This document shows, one piece after another, positions 55,476 through 64,000 of a stretch of DNA of 64,000 nt; position 1 is the first letter of the stretch, and the number at the start of each line of letters is the position of its first letter. Origin of the DNA: Enchytraeus crypticus. Lineage: Eukaryota; Annelida; Clitellata; Enchytraeida; Enchytraeidae. A program made the position numbers and the translations under genes. The DNA lies in the NCBI GenBank assembly GCA_905160935.1, contig CAJHZI010000438.1, forward strand, positions 261,001-325,000, read 5' to 3'. The notes under the pieces were generated by a model. It ran no database searches. It saw nothing but the letters and a program-made list of their open reading frames with translations, and was not told where the DNA came from.

Positions 55476-55552
55476 CACATTAAATTTATGTATAAACTGT
55501 AAACATATGTCGATGTCTAGTTTGAGTTTTGGGTTTTGGATAACGTGTGAGC

Positions 55553-55825
55553 TATGCCTGTAGGCTCAGGCTCTGCCTGTAGGCTCAGGCTTTGCCTGTG
55601 AGCTCAGGCTGTGCCTGTAGGCTCAGGCTCTGCCTGTGGGCTCAGGCTGTGCCTGTAGGCTCAGGCTGTGCCTGTGGACTCAGGCTCTGCCTGTAAGCTC
55701 AGGCTGTGCCTGTAGGCTCAGGCTCTGCCTGTGGGCTTAGGCTCTGCCTATGGGCTCAGGCTGTGCCTGTGGGCTCAGGCTCTGTCTGTGGGCTCAGGCT
55801 GTGCCTGTAGGCTCAGGCTGTGCAT
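55553..55825. repeat. 19-bp minisatellite
   Basis: About 14 units of AGGCTCAGGCTCTGCCTGT. GGCTCAGGC and GCCTG partly pair, so single strands can fold. Confidence 0.95.
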
Positions 55826-55857
55826 ACAGTTAAGGAAGGTTTAAAACGATGTAGAGA

Positions 55858-56015
55858 TTTAATCGCCAGTTTTAATAGCTAGTTTTCATTGCCTGTTTTA
55901 ATAGCTAGTTTTAATAGATAGTTTTAATAGATAGTTTTAATCGCCAGTTTTAATAGCTAGTTTTAATAGCTAGTTTTAATAGCTAGTTTTAATAGCTAGT
56001 TTTAATAGCCAGTTT
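55858..56015. repeat. 13-bp minisatellite
   Basis: About 11 units of TAGTTTTAATAGC with some TCGCC variants. Confidence 0.9.
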
Positions 56016-56204
56016 TTCACTACATAACTAAAGAAACTGCTAAGAATTCGGCCCGAATAGAGCAGAAAGATTTATGCGATACTGACGAAATGAAATCTTA
56101 TGAAAGCATCTCATTAAAGCGCCGCTAACTTGGATAATTAGATAATTTAATTAAATATTTGCTTTAGAATACTGATTCGTCATTTAGGTGTACTGACATG
56201 AACT

Positions 56205-56580
56205 CAGCTCAATAATAATAATTATACTAACAGTAATAGCAGTAATAACAGTAATAATAGTAATAATAATAGTGACACATTAATGAACAAAATTAATAAA
56301 ATATAAAATAATAATAATAATAACAATAATAATAATATTAACAAACTAATAGTAATTGTCATAAATAATAATACTGATAACGAAAATGATAGTAATAATA
56401 ATAATAAATTTAATAATAATAATAACAACAACAAAATAATCAAATAAAACTATAATTACAAGAATAATAATAATAATAATATCAATAATTAAATAATAAT
56501 AATAATAACAACAATAAACATTTCCGTTTCCTCATAACAAGATTGATGTAAGGGACGTCCCACAATCAGATGTCACTAAT
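56205..56580. repeat. (AAT)n-like tract and SINE family A relic
   Basis: About 300 bp of AATAAT/AACAAT units, then the family A core relic (CCGTTTCCTCATAACAAG, AGGGACGTCCC). Confidence 0.75.
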
Positions 56581-56811
56581 CGATTCACCCCAAACGACTT
56601 GAAAGAAAACTTTTGCTGAAGAAGGAGAGAAAGAAAGAGAGAGAAAAAAGGAGAGGAAGAGGGAGAAAGAGAGAGAAATTAGATCCTAAACGGTGCCGGT
56701 CGGTTAACAAAAAGTCAGCCAAGCAATATTATATAAATCTAAGGTGGGAAGAGATGTGTTTCTACCAACCAAAGAAAGTGGAAATAGTAGAACAAGAGCG
56801 AAAATCAGAAC

Positions 56812-57050
56812 TAGTAGGTCAGATCTAGTAAATCAGATTTAGTAGGTCAGATCTAGTACATCAGATTTAGTAGGTCAGATCTAGTACATCAGATTTAGTA
56901 GGTCAGATCTAGTAAATCAGATTTAGTAGATCAGATTTATTACCTCAGATCTAGTAGATCAGATCTAGAACATCCGATCTATTAGATCAGATCAAACACA
57001 TCAGAATTAGTAGATCAGATCTAGTAGATCGGATTTAGTAGACCAGAACC
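56812..57050. repeat. 14-bp minisatellite
   Basis: About 17 units alternating GTAGGTCAGATCTA and GTAAATCAGATTTA, so the higher-order unit is 28 bp. Confidence 0.9.
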
Positions 57051-57139
57051 AGTCTAAAATATCTAGAAGGATTTATTTATGGGTTGGAATGTAATTTTAT
57101 TTAGGTATATGCCAAGCTTAACGTTATTAGGCGATCTTA

Positions 57140-57330
57140 CAGAGAATGCAGCTGGGATTAGATCCAATGATCTCCTGCTTCTAAGTCAAGCGTGCTATTT
57201 GGTCACCCAACCTGTTGAACCTGTCACGAGGTTTTGCTTTGTAAATCACTCGTGACAACTTCACCTTCTCTGCATATCTCTCTCTCTCTCTTAGTGCACA
57301 GCCTAATGGCAGGTCACAATTCTCTGTCGT
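57140..57330 (-). mobile_element. tRNA-like relic and LINE 3'-end relic
   Basis: 57145-57235 resembles a tRNA head on minus (GGATTAGATCC at the B-box position). 57275-57330 is a (CT)n plus AGTGCACAGCCTAATGGCAG LINE end. Confidence 0.5.
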
Positions 57331-58549
57331 TCGCATTCCTTTCTGCTTATTTATGCAAATTTCTACATATATACATCTAAGTTAAATTGTAATGTCATGG
57401 TTACATCCAAGGTGTCGATTTTCAGAAAACAACCAGAAATCATCTCAAATCTTATCTAAATTGACGAGGTTTTGCATGCTTTTGCCTTACATTTTATTAT
57501 TTCAAAGTTTGCAAGACTTAATTGATTAGTAAGACTTAATTAATTAATTAGTCTACGTATATGAATTATTTTTTAGAAATGTTTATTGTATCATCCAGAG
57601 ATTAGAGTAATTTAGAAATTTAAGACATAGACCCTGCGATTCATATTATTACGCATAAATCAATTCATCGGCATATGCTTTACTAGATGTCGGATTTGTT
57701 ATTGATGTAAACTAACATTGAGGATCGAAAGATTCGAAAAAATAATGAGCTGTCAATTATAAAATTAGGACTTAACATGTTTATTCATGTTTATGTTTAA
57801 GCTATGAAAATTTACAGATATTTTTGACGCACGAATAAATTCAATTAGAAAAGAAAATCAGTGGATTACACAGCTATAGTTACAACAGCAACAAAAACAG
57901 TTACAACACAAACTTCACAACATTTATTTCTCAGAATCTGCAAACATCGGCTAATAGAATAGTTCACATTCGATGAAAGTGCAGTATATAAGTGAGATTG
58001 AAGAAAGAGAACAAGTTGAGTAAATTGTTTGGTTTATAAGCAATAGAACCCTTGATTCGAAATCCACGGGGCTTATTCTTCACTCCTCTCGTTAACTGGC
58101 AAGAAGTTGTTGATATTGTGTAAATGTTAGGAATATTTCTGTGATAAATGTACACTAAGTATGACGAATAGAATATACAAACTAAAATCTGTAAAATAAA
58201 TGTTGATAGTAGGATTAAACAATTTTTCACATATAATTGTCAAGTTTTGACGATTTTAAGCAAAAACTGATCAGTTAAGATATTCTGGATTTTTTTGAAG
58301 TATTTAGGAAACTCCAATTCTTTTAGAGTTAAGTTAATGGTTAAGAAAGAAATTATTCCAAAATTTTATCCTATATATCTGTTGCCTATTCGTTTTTATA
58401 TTCTAAAATAAAATTAATTTAAAATAATATTCCTTATTTAGACGGCGCTATGATATCAGTTGCACGTCTAGACCAAGTTTTTTTGTGCACCATCCATTTC
58501 AATTTCTTGCCTCAGAGCTGCTCCTATTTGGAGATTGGTTCATACAAAT
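57331..58549. other. Non-coding stretch
   Basis: AT-rich unique DNA. I see no convincing exon. Confidence 0.5.
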
Positions 58550-58552
58550 GGG

Positions 58553-58965
58553 TTCATAACTTCATAGAGATGAGTTCATAGAGATGGGTTCATAGAGATG
58601 GGTTCATAAAGATGGGTTCATAGAGGTGGTTTCATAGAGATGGGTTCATAGAGATGGGTTCATAATGATGGGTTCATAGAGATGGGTTCATAGAGATGGG
58701 TTCATAAAGATGGGTTCATAGAGATGGGTTCATAGAGATGGGTTCATAATGATGGGTTCATAGAGATGGGTTCATAGAGATGGGTTCATAAAGATGGGTT
58801 CATAGAGATGGTTTCATAGAGATGGGTTCATAGAGATGGGTTCATAATGATGGGTTCATAGAGATGTGTTCACAGAGATGGATTCATAATGATGGATTTA
58901 TAAAGATGGGTTCATAGATATGAGTTTAGAGAGATGGGTTCAGATTGATGGGTCCATAGAGATGA
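58553..58965. repeat. 14-bp minisatellite
   Basis: About 29 units of TTCATAGAGATGGG with AAAG, ATG and GGTGG variants, arranged partly as multi-unit blocks. It lies about 400 bp past the stop of the peptide-precursor gene. Confidence 0.95.
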
Positions 58966-59365
58966 CTTTTTAGTTACAATTTGTCAAAATTATATTATCG
59001 CATGATCTAAATTAAGACGATCTTAACTGCTAGAAACAAATATTTGAATCCAATAGAGTTATCAATTAAAGTCAACAGCTTTTTTGTATCTAGTTAAAAT
59101 TTTCTATGTGGCAGCTTTAAAAACGATGTATCGAGGTAACAATGATCGTAGGTTAATACAATCCAGAGACCAACTATTTGTTCCATAACATTTCATTAAA
59201 GAACAAAAATGTTCAATTTAAGGAGATGGATTAAGATGCCATGTCCAGGTTAAGGAGATATAAACTCTCTGCTGCGTCGCTGATTCCAGTTTCTCCACAG
59301 ACTCTGCTAGGTTATCGTCAGTAGCTGTGAACGAGATGAACAACAGCAAGCTCTCCACTTTCACT

Positions 59366-60832
59366 CTATCGCTTGCCAAATTTAAACCGTGATCTAATAT
59401 CAGGGTACGCTTGTTGTTGTCTAATTCGGTCCACAGACCTAACCGGCTGAAACCGGTGGTCCTCCGCTTCAAACCGGTTTGAATCGTCAGAAACTGGAGT
59501 ACCAAATAATCCGAAATCTCTAGGCAATCCAGCTGCCTTGGATCTGCGAACAGGAAGTGGAAAATATCCCTCTCTTCCAGGCATGAAAATCATATTTGGC
59601 GGAATAAATTCCGAAGAAGTATCAAGTTCTCCCGGAACTTCAAATTCTTGACAATCTTCACAGGATTTGGAATGAAAGGGACGCAAGTTGGATTCAGAAA
59701 TTCCGGTTCTTTTTCCAAATTTAAACTTTGCCTTGTTTTTACCGGTCGCAGCCAAATCTGACAAGAGATCGTCGGCATTTTCTAGAAGATCCAATTTAGA
59801 AAGTCGTTTAACTCTCTTGCTAGAATCCTTCACTTTCTTGCCAAAATGATTCATGAGATCCGAGGGGCTCTTCTCGTCCGATTTTACTTCTTTCAGATTC
59901 GAGTGATCCTTGTTATCATGAAGATATTCCAACTGTACATTTCGGTTCGGTTCTATTTCAGATTTTGATTTTTGATGGAATATATTGGATGATTTATTTG
60001 AAACGATTCCACTCTCAGATTTTTCTTTAATTGTAGTATTTACCTCATTTCTCGCTCCACTCGAGACGGTTGGTGAACAATTTTCTGATCCCAACGACAT
60101 TGAGTCACACTTTTTATTAGCATCTACCGATTTCTTTCCAAATTTGAACCTGTATTTAACATTTCTTTCCACGTCTAGAGAAGGAAAGTGCAGCGTTTGA
60201 TCTCCTATCCTAAAACTCAGAACTCCATCTGAATCTCTGATGGAATGGGGAATCTCCTTGTAACCTCGCGCCTCTCGTCTTAGACCCACCTCATCATTCT
60301 GTGCTCCACCAAAGTTTTCTCCATGTTTTTCTTCACCTTTAATCTTACTATCATCATTTATTTTTCCGTCTGTTCTGTCCTTCATAGCTCCACTCCAGCT
60401 GTCTGCTGGAGCTGAGCTTGATCTTGATTGCATCATATACAATGCCTCTGAATCAACACTGCCCTGATGATGGGGTAGTTCTTCATCGCTGTGGCCCATG
60501 AGATCCTCCGATCTACCTCCTCCATTCCCTCTATCTTGAATCCTCCCTAGGAATTCCTCCGATCTACCCCCTTCAGTCCCTCTATCTTGCCTCCTACCTA
60601 AGTTCTCCAGGGTATCATCGTATCGCAGACTATTACCAGACAGCAGCTCAACCAGAGAAAGGGTAGAGGGTAAACTGGAGAACTTTTCTCCCGTATGTCC
60701 TGATCTTTTCCATCTGGAGCTTTCCAAGGCTTGAGCGGAGACTGTGACGTCATTGATGACGTCCCACCCATAGAGGAGGATGATGAGGCAGGATGTGAGT
60801 GATCGACGGCTGAGCCGTGACGTAGAAATCAT
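59366..60832 (-). CDS. FKFamide-type neuropeptide precursor, family unknown
   Basis: A 488-residue secreted precursor in one exon. The N-terminal signal peptide has hydrophobic core CLIILLYGW and a likely cut after VSAQA (about residue 35). Three peptides end in the amidation and cleavage signature G-K-K/R: YRFKFGKK (227-234), AKFKFGKR (368-375) and SRFKFGKR (481-488), the last ending exactly at the stop codon. Cleavage and amidation would give peptides ending FKF-amide. A fourth possible site is HFGKK (329-333). Long Ser/Asp/Glu/Lys-rich spacers separate them. After KK (240-241), C242-x9-C252 could form a small loop; C391 and C394 make CEDC. A splice acceptor (TTTTTCAG) lies at 60870, 37 bases before the ATG, so a 5' UTR exon exists upstream. 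The FxF-amide ending recalls echinoderm F-type SALMFamides, but copy number and spacing differ. Processing is inferred. Confidence 0.8.
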   Translation of the reverse strand: MISTSRLSRRSLTSCLIILLYGWDVINDVTVSAQALESSRWKRSGHTGEKFSSLPSTLSLVELLSGNSLRYDDTLENLGRRQDRGTEGGRSEEFLGRIQDRGNGGGRSEDLMGHSDEELPHHQGSVDSEALYMMQSRSSSAPADSWSGAMKDRTDGKINDDSKIKGEEKHGENFGGAQNDEVGLRREARGYKEIPHSIRDSDGVLSFRIGDQTLHFPSLDVERNVKYRFKFGKKSVDANKKCDSMSLGSENCSPTVSSGARNEVNTTIKEKSESGIVSNKSSNIFHQKSKSEIEPNRNVQLEYLHDNKDHSNLKEVKSDEKSPSDLMNHFGKKVKDSSKRVKRLSKLDLLENADDLLSDLAATGKNKAKFKFGKRTGISESNLRPFHSKSCEDCQEFEVPGELDTSSEFIPPNMIFMPGREGYFPLPVRRSKAAGLPRDFGLFGTPVSDDSNRFEAEDHRFQPVRSVDRIRQQQAYPDIRSRFKFGKR

Positions 60833-60869
60833 CGCTAGGTTAAGATTTCAATCTCCTACAGTTGATGCT

Positions 60870-60882
60870 CTGAAAAATAAAT
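60870..60882 (-). promoter_or_regulatory. Splice acceptor upstream of the precursor start
   Basis: On minus, TTATTTATTTTTCAG precedes AGCATCAACTG. It marks the 5' edge of the coding exon. Confidence 0.65.
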
Positions 60883-62160
60883 AAACGTTTAATTGACAAA
60901 AATAATATTCTATATTGTCAGTGGTACTGTGGATTTTTGCCATTTGAGTTATTATATGAATACCATAGGTTTATATTCCTGCACAACTTAATAATTAACG
61001 ATAAGTTAAGTGCTAAGCAAAATTTGGACTCTCCTGAGTACAATGATTATGCACACATTAAAAGTAAATTTGCAATAGATAGCAATGACTATTTGTAGAG
61101 TATTCGTTATACATTTTGGCGCTATTTTAAAAATGTTCTGTTTTAACTATTGCATAGTATGCGAATATATAGAAACTTTTATACTTTTATATGCACGTTA
61201 ATATGTATGCTGTTGTGTCATGTACGCATTGCAATGTAATTGCATCTGTGTGTGTTTTCTACCATGAAATAGTGAATTAAAGATTATATTAACATAATCT
61301 GTTAGAATCGATAATTAATAAAGGGAAATGCGCGGGACTCTTGTTATGTGGGTTACGTCAGACACAATCACGCAAAGAAAGTTCTGTAGTATAAGCCGTT
61401 TTATCTGAAAAGATTCAAATTATGACATTTCAATGAAACTAATCAATCAATAATTCAATTAATCACTAGATATTTGATTATCTCTTCCTTACTGGATATT
61501 ATATTTTACGTTTTAACAAAATCTCTGAAGAAGAATGAGAACAAAATCTCTGAAGGAGAATGAGAACAAAATCTCTGCTCTCCATAGTGAGTTATTATAT
61601 CAACTATTATTTCTATAATTATTTAGCAGTATTCATATTTCTATATTAACTCATATTGTTCACACTTATATATTTAATTATTTGTACTAATTTATATTAC
61701 TCATTTTTTTCTAATGATGCAGTTTATTCGATTGAAGTACTTTAACGAAAAGAACTGTAGCCGCTGGATCGATGCACTATATGAAAGGAATAAGAACTTT
61801 AAGCCGATATTTCTTCACATTCGTGTAGAATGTGACTCTAATCTGATTTATATAATATTCCAGTAATCTGATTGAGGAAGAAGGAAGAAGCTTTTAGCAA
61901 GAGAGCGTGCATTCACACCTCTTCTTTCATCTTTCTAATCATAAGTTATTTTTATTGGGAGACTCTACGTTCGCTAGACGTGTATCAATGTAGAGACATT
62001 TCTTTAGAATTAATTTTCTTTTTTCTTTTTATTGACATCGGTAACAAGTCAGATGCCTTAAGTGACCAAATAGTCGAGCATATTGACTGAATTCATTCCT
62101 AGTCTAATGACTGATTGATTTTGTATGTCAAATTTTTTATGTAAAATGATTAAGACAACC
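60883..62160. other. Upstream region of the precursor gene
   Basis: AT-rich DNA with a small duplication of ACAAAATCTCTGAAG (61515-61580). It probably holds the first intron and promoter of the peptide gene; I cannot locate the first exon. Confidence 0.4.
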
Positions 62161-62350
62161 TCTCTCTCACTATTTCTCTCTCTCTCTCTCATTGTTCTAC
62201 CGCAGGTCTATGGCATATAACTTATCTAATCAATCTTTCTATCAACAGTCTTCTTCTTCTTTAGTGCACTGCCAAGTGGCAGGTTCAAGGTACATATTCA
62301 TACTCAAAGTCTGCTTTCTCGCTCCATAAGAGCACTCCTTAGATCAGCTT
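62160..62350 (-). mobile_element. Two LINE-related 3' ends
   Basis: 62165-62225 is a short (CT)n-ended relic (CCGCAGGTCTATGGCATATA). 62250-62350 is a family G copy (TTCTTCTTCTTTAGTGCACT, GCCAAGTGGCAGGTTCAAGG). Confidence 0.65.
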
Positions 62351-63059
62351 TCCGTGTTGAACTAAAAACAAATTAACTCCAACCTTAGTTTCTATTCTGG
62401 AGAATCCTTCTACATGAAATTCCTTGATTGCTATAATCATTTGTAAAAAATTTCCTATGAAAATTCAAAGTATCACAATGGTTGTATACATTTAATTTAA
62501 TTCCAATAACCACAGTAGTTACATTCCCAATAAGAATGAATAATCATTGAATATTTATATTTCACTGAATGCTATAAATGTTTTCTTAACATGAATTTGC
62601 AAATTGGTTCAGTACAATAAATTCAGCTATAGTAACTTATCCAAGATTTTACTCAGAAACTGAGAACTCAATATGGTATGCTATATGTTCTTAGAGAGAG
62701 CTTAATTTAGAATTTACCTTCCCTTGATGATCTAATGTGATCATATATCTTACATGATCTTAACGTCGGCAACGTGGTAATTACGACTTTCAACCTCCGC
62801 AATGTCATCGGTGGTTTTAAGTTGAAATAAACTCACTCAATAAAAATCGTGTTTCAACCTTTGTTAATAAAAACTAACAAAACCTCTATTAGAAAACCAG
62901 GGCTGTAGTTAATCGTAGGTTATATGAGAGACAAACCAGAGTGCATTGCGCTATTAGCTCGTGTTCCCTTCATGACCTAGATGTATGTCAGATACTGGAT
63001 TTATCCTTCAGGCTGCCACCCTGGACTGAATCAAGGATAGATTCTGAGTATTATGCATA
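62351..63059. other. Non-coding stretch
   Basis: AT-rich DNA with no gene seen. Confidence 0.5.
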
Positions 63060-63235
63060 TTGTCTTCTTCTTCTTCAGTGCACTGTCAAGTGGCAGGTTC
63101 AAGGAACATATTCATACTCAAAGTCTGTTTTCTCGCTCCATAAGAGCACTCCTTAGATCAACGAGTTAATCCTTCATAAAGTCTATGCCTTATCCAACCT
63201 TATGTAGCCTATAGCTTGGGAAAATATGGCTTATT
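63060..63235 (-). mobile_element. LINE-related family G copy
   Basis: TTCTTCTTCTTCAGTGCACT, GTCAAGTGGCAGGTTCAAGG, then the body shared with 33378-33570. Confidence 0.7.
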
Positions 63236-63374
63236 CATATTCATACTCATATTCCAGGCTTCCACCCTGGAGGAATCAAAGATAGAAAGATTTTGAGTAA
63301 TATGAGAAGAGAACATAATAAGAGATATTGATTGAAGTTTTCAGTGCATGCTTAGTGTCTAACAATTGAACTGA

Positions 63375-63605
63375 AGACCTATCATTTCCATCTCTCATTT
63401 CCATCCGGTGTCCATGAGCAGCGACCTGAGTCTAAACCTCCTTTTCTTTAATACTCTGTACTTTGGACTGATTATCTGGATTTTGGAATTTGCACCGCTT
63501 TGGACCATCTATTTGCTCGCCGGCTTGATTTTGTCTCAATAGTGCTCGATGTTGTCATTGATGACAGTAGCACTCTAATTGTTATTATTATTATTATTAT
63601 TATTA
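63375..63605 (+). mobile_element. LINE family D 3' end with (ATT)n
   Basis: CTTTGGACTGATTATCTGG, CGCCGGCTTGATTTTGTCTC, AGTGCTCG...AGCACTC pairing, (ATT)n tail. Confidence 0.75.
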
Positions 63606-63934
63606 ACAGCTAATTAAAGAAATAGGTGTCAATATTTAAATGTTTAAAGTTAAATATTAAATTATTTAAATATTTAAAGTTAAATAATAAATTATTTAAG
63701 TGCAGTTTATTTTTATAAAGTTTTATTATCTTAATCAATATGAATTTTCTTACTTGTTTAATTTTGTAATTTTAGAAATAGGTTTTTTTTGGTTTTCACC
63801 CACCAGTGCCTGGCCGTTGGCCTAATTCATAACATGTGAACAAGAAAGTTTAAAGTGACCGGAATTTTTTATAGTGGGTAGAATATAGAAAAATTAATAA
63901 AATGTGATCGAGTCAAACTCACTAACATATGTCT
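63606..63934. other. Non-coding stretch
   Basis: AT-rich DNA with a short local repeat of TAAATATTTAAAGTTAAAT type (63636-63690). Confidence 0.5.
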
Positions 63935-63949
63935 TTTGTGAACCTAATA

Positions 63950-64000
63950 ATAGCATGTCTAACATGGTGTTAATGATTTAGCATGTCTAACATGGTGTTA
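63950..64000. repeat. Start of a 29-bp tandem repeat cut by the window end
   Basis: TAGCATGTCTAACATGGTGT occurs twice, 29 bp apart, at the very edge. This may be another minisatellite continuing beyond the window. Confidence 0.55.

Noticed and set aside
59218-59505. 95-codon frame overlapping the 3' end of the peptide precursor
   Set aside because: A different frame on the same strand overlaps the conserved FKFG end. No signal or motif; the precursor frame explains the region.

Overview
The window is AT-rich animal DNA: genes split by GT-AG introns, long gene-poor stretches, many microsatellites and minisatellites, tRNA-derived SINEs and decayed LINEs. Frequent TAGGCCTA and ACATGTACATGT strings fit a marine invertebrate. 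I cannot place the phylum; an ambulacrarian or a lophotrochozoan are both possible.

Genes with good support are few. (1) 24315-25646 (+) encodes a full-length PIG-U, a subunit of the GPI transamidase, in one uninterrupted coding exon with a splice-acceptor-like site directly before the ATG. (2) 31285-39648 (-) is a complete quiescin sulfhydryl oxidase (QSOX). I rebuilt it from ten coding exons whose phases all agree; it gives 698 residues with a signal peptide, a CGHC thioredoxin site, an ERV/ALR domain and a C-terminal membrane anchor. (3) 59366-60832 (-) encodes a 488-residue secreted precursor with three amidation-type FKFG-KK/KR sites, the last ending exactly at the stop codon; it looks like a neuropeptide prohormone I cannot assign to a known family. 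(4) 44086-44859 (-) encodes an unrecognised type II single-pass membrane protein, probably a first coding exon, with a possible 72-bp in-frame second exon at 43079-43150. A weak exon candidate lies at 55089-55305 (+).

Layout. 1-20 kb holds no convincing host gene: it has SINEs, LINE 3' ends, a minisatellite cluster (8.2-10.9 kb), GA/CT microsatellites and a 5'-truncated LINE (17811-19557) with a 10-bp target duplication. 20493-22805 is a hAT-like non-autonomous transposon with an 8-bp near-perfect target duplication and GGTTCG arrays at both ends. PIG-U follows, then a minisatellite belt (26-31 kb), QSOX (31.3-39.7 kb), the membrane protein (43-45 kb), repeat-rich DNA (45-59 kb), the peptide precursor, and a LINE-fragment-rich right end.

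PIG-U, QSOX and the peptide precursor all belong to secretory-pathway biology (GPI anchoring, disulfide formation, secretion), but nothing shows they are co-regulated. The most unusual structure is in QSOX. A 15 x 15-bp open-frame minisatellite sits exactly at one 5' splice site, and three other QSOX splice junctions have partial copies in the adjoining intron. Among repeats, several SINE families share a core domain, and LINE copies share a small 3' hairpin that precedes GA or GAA tracts.
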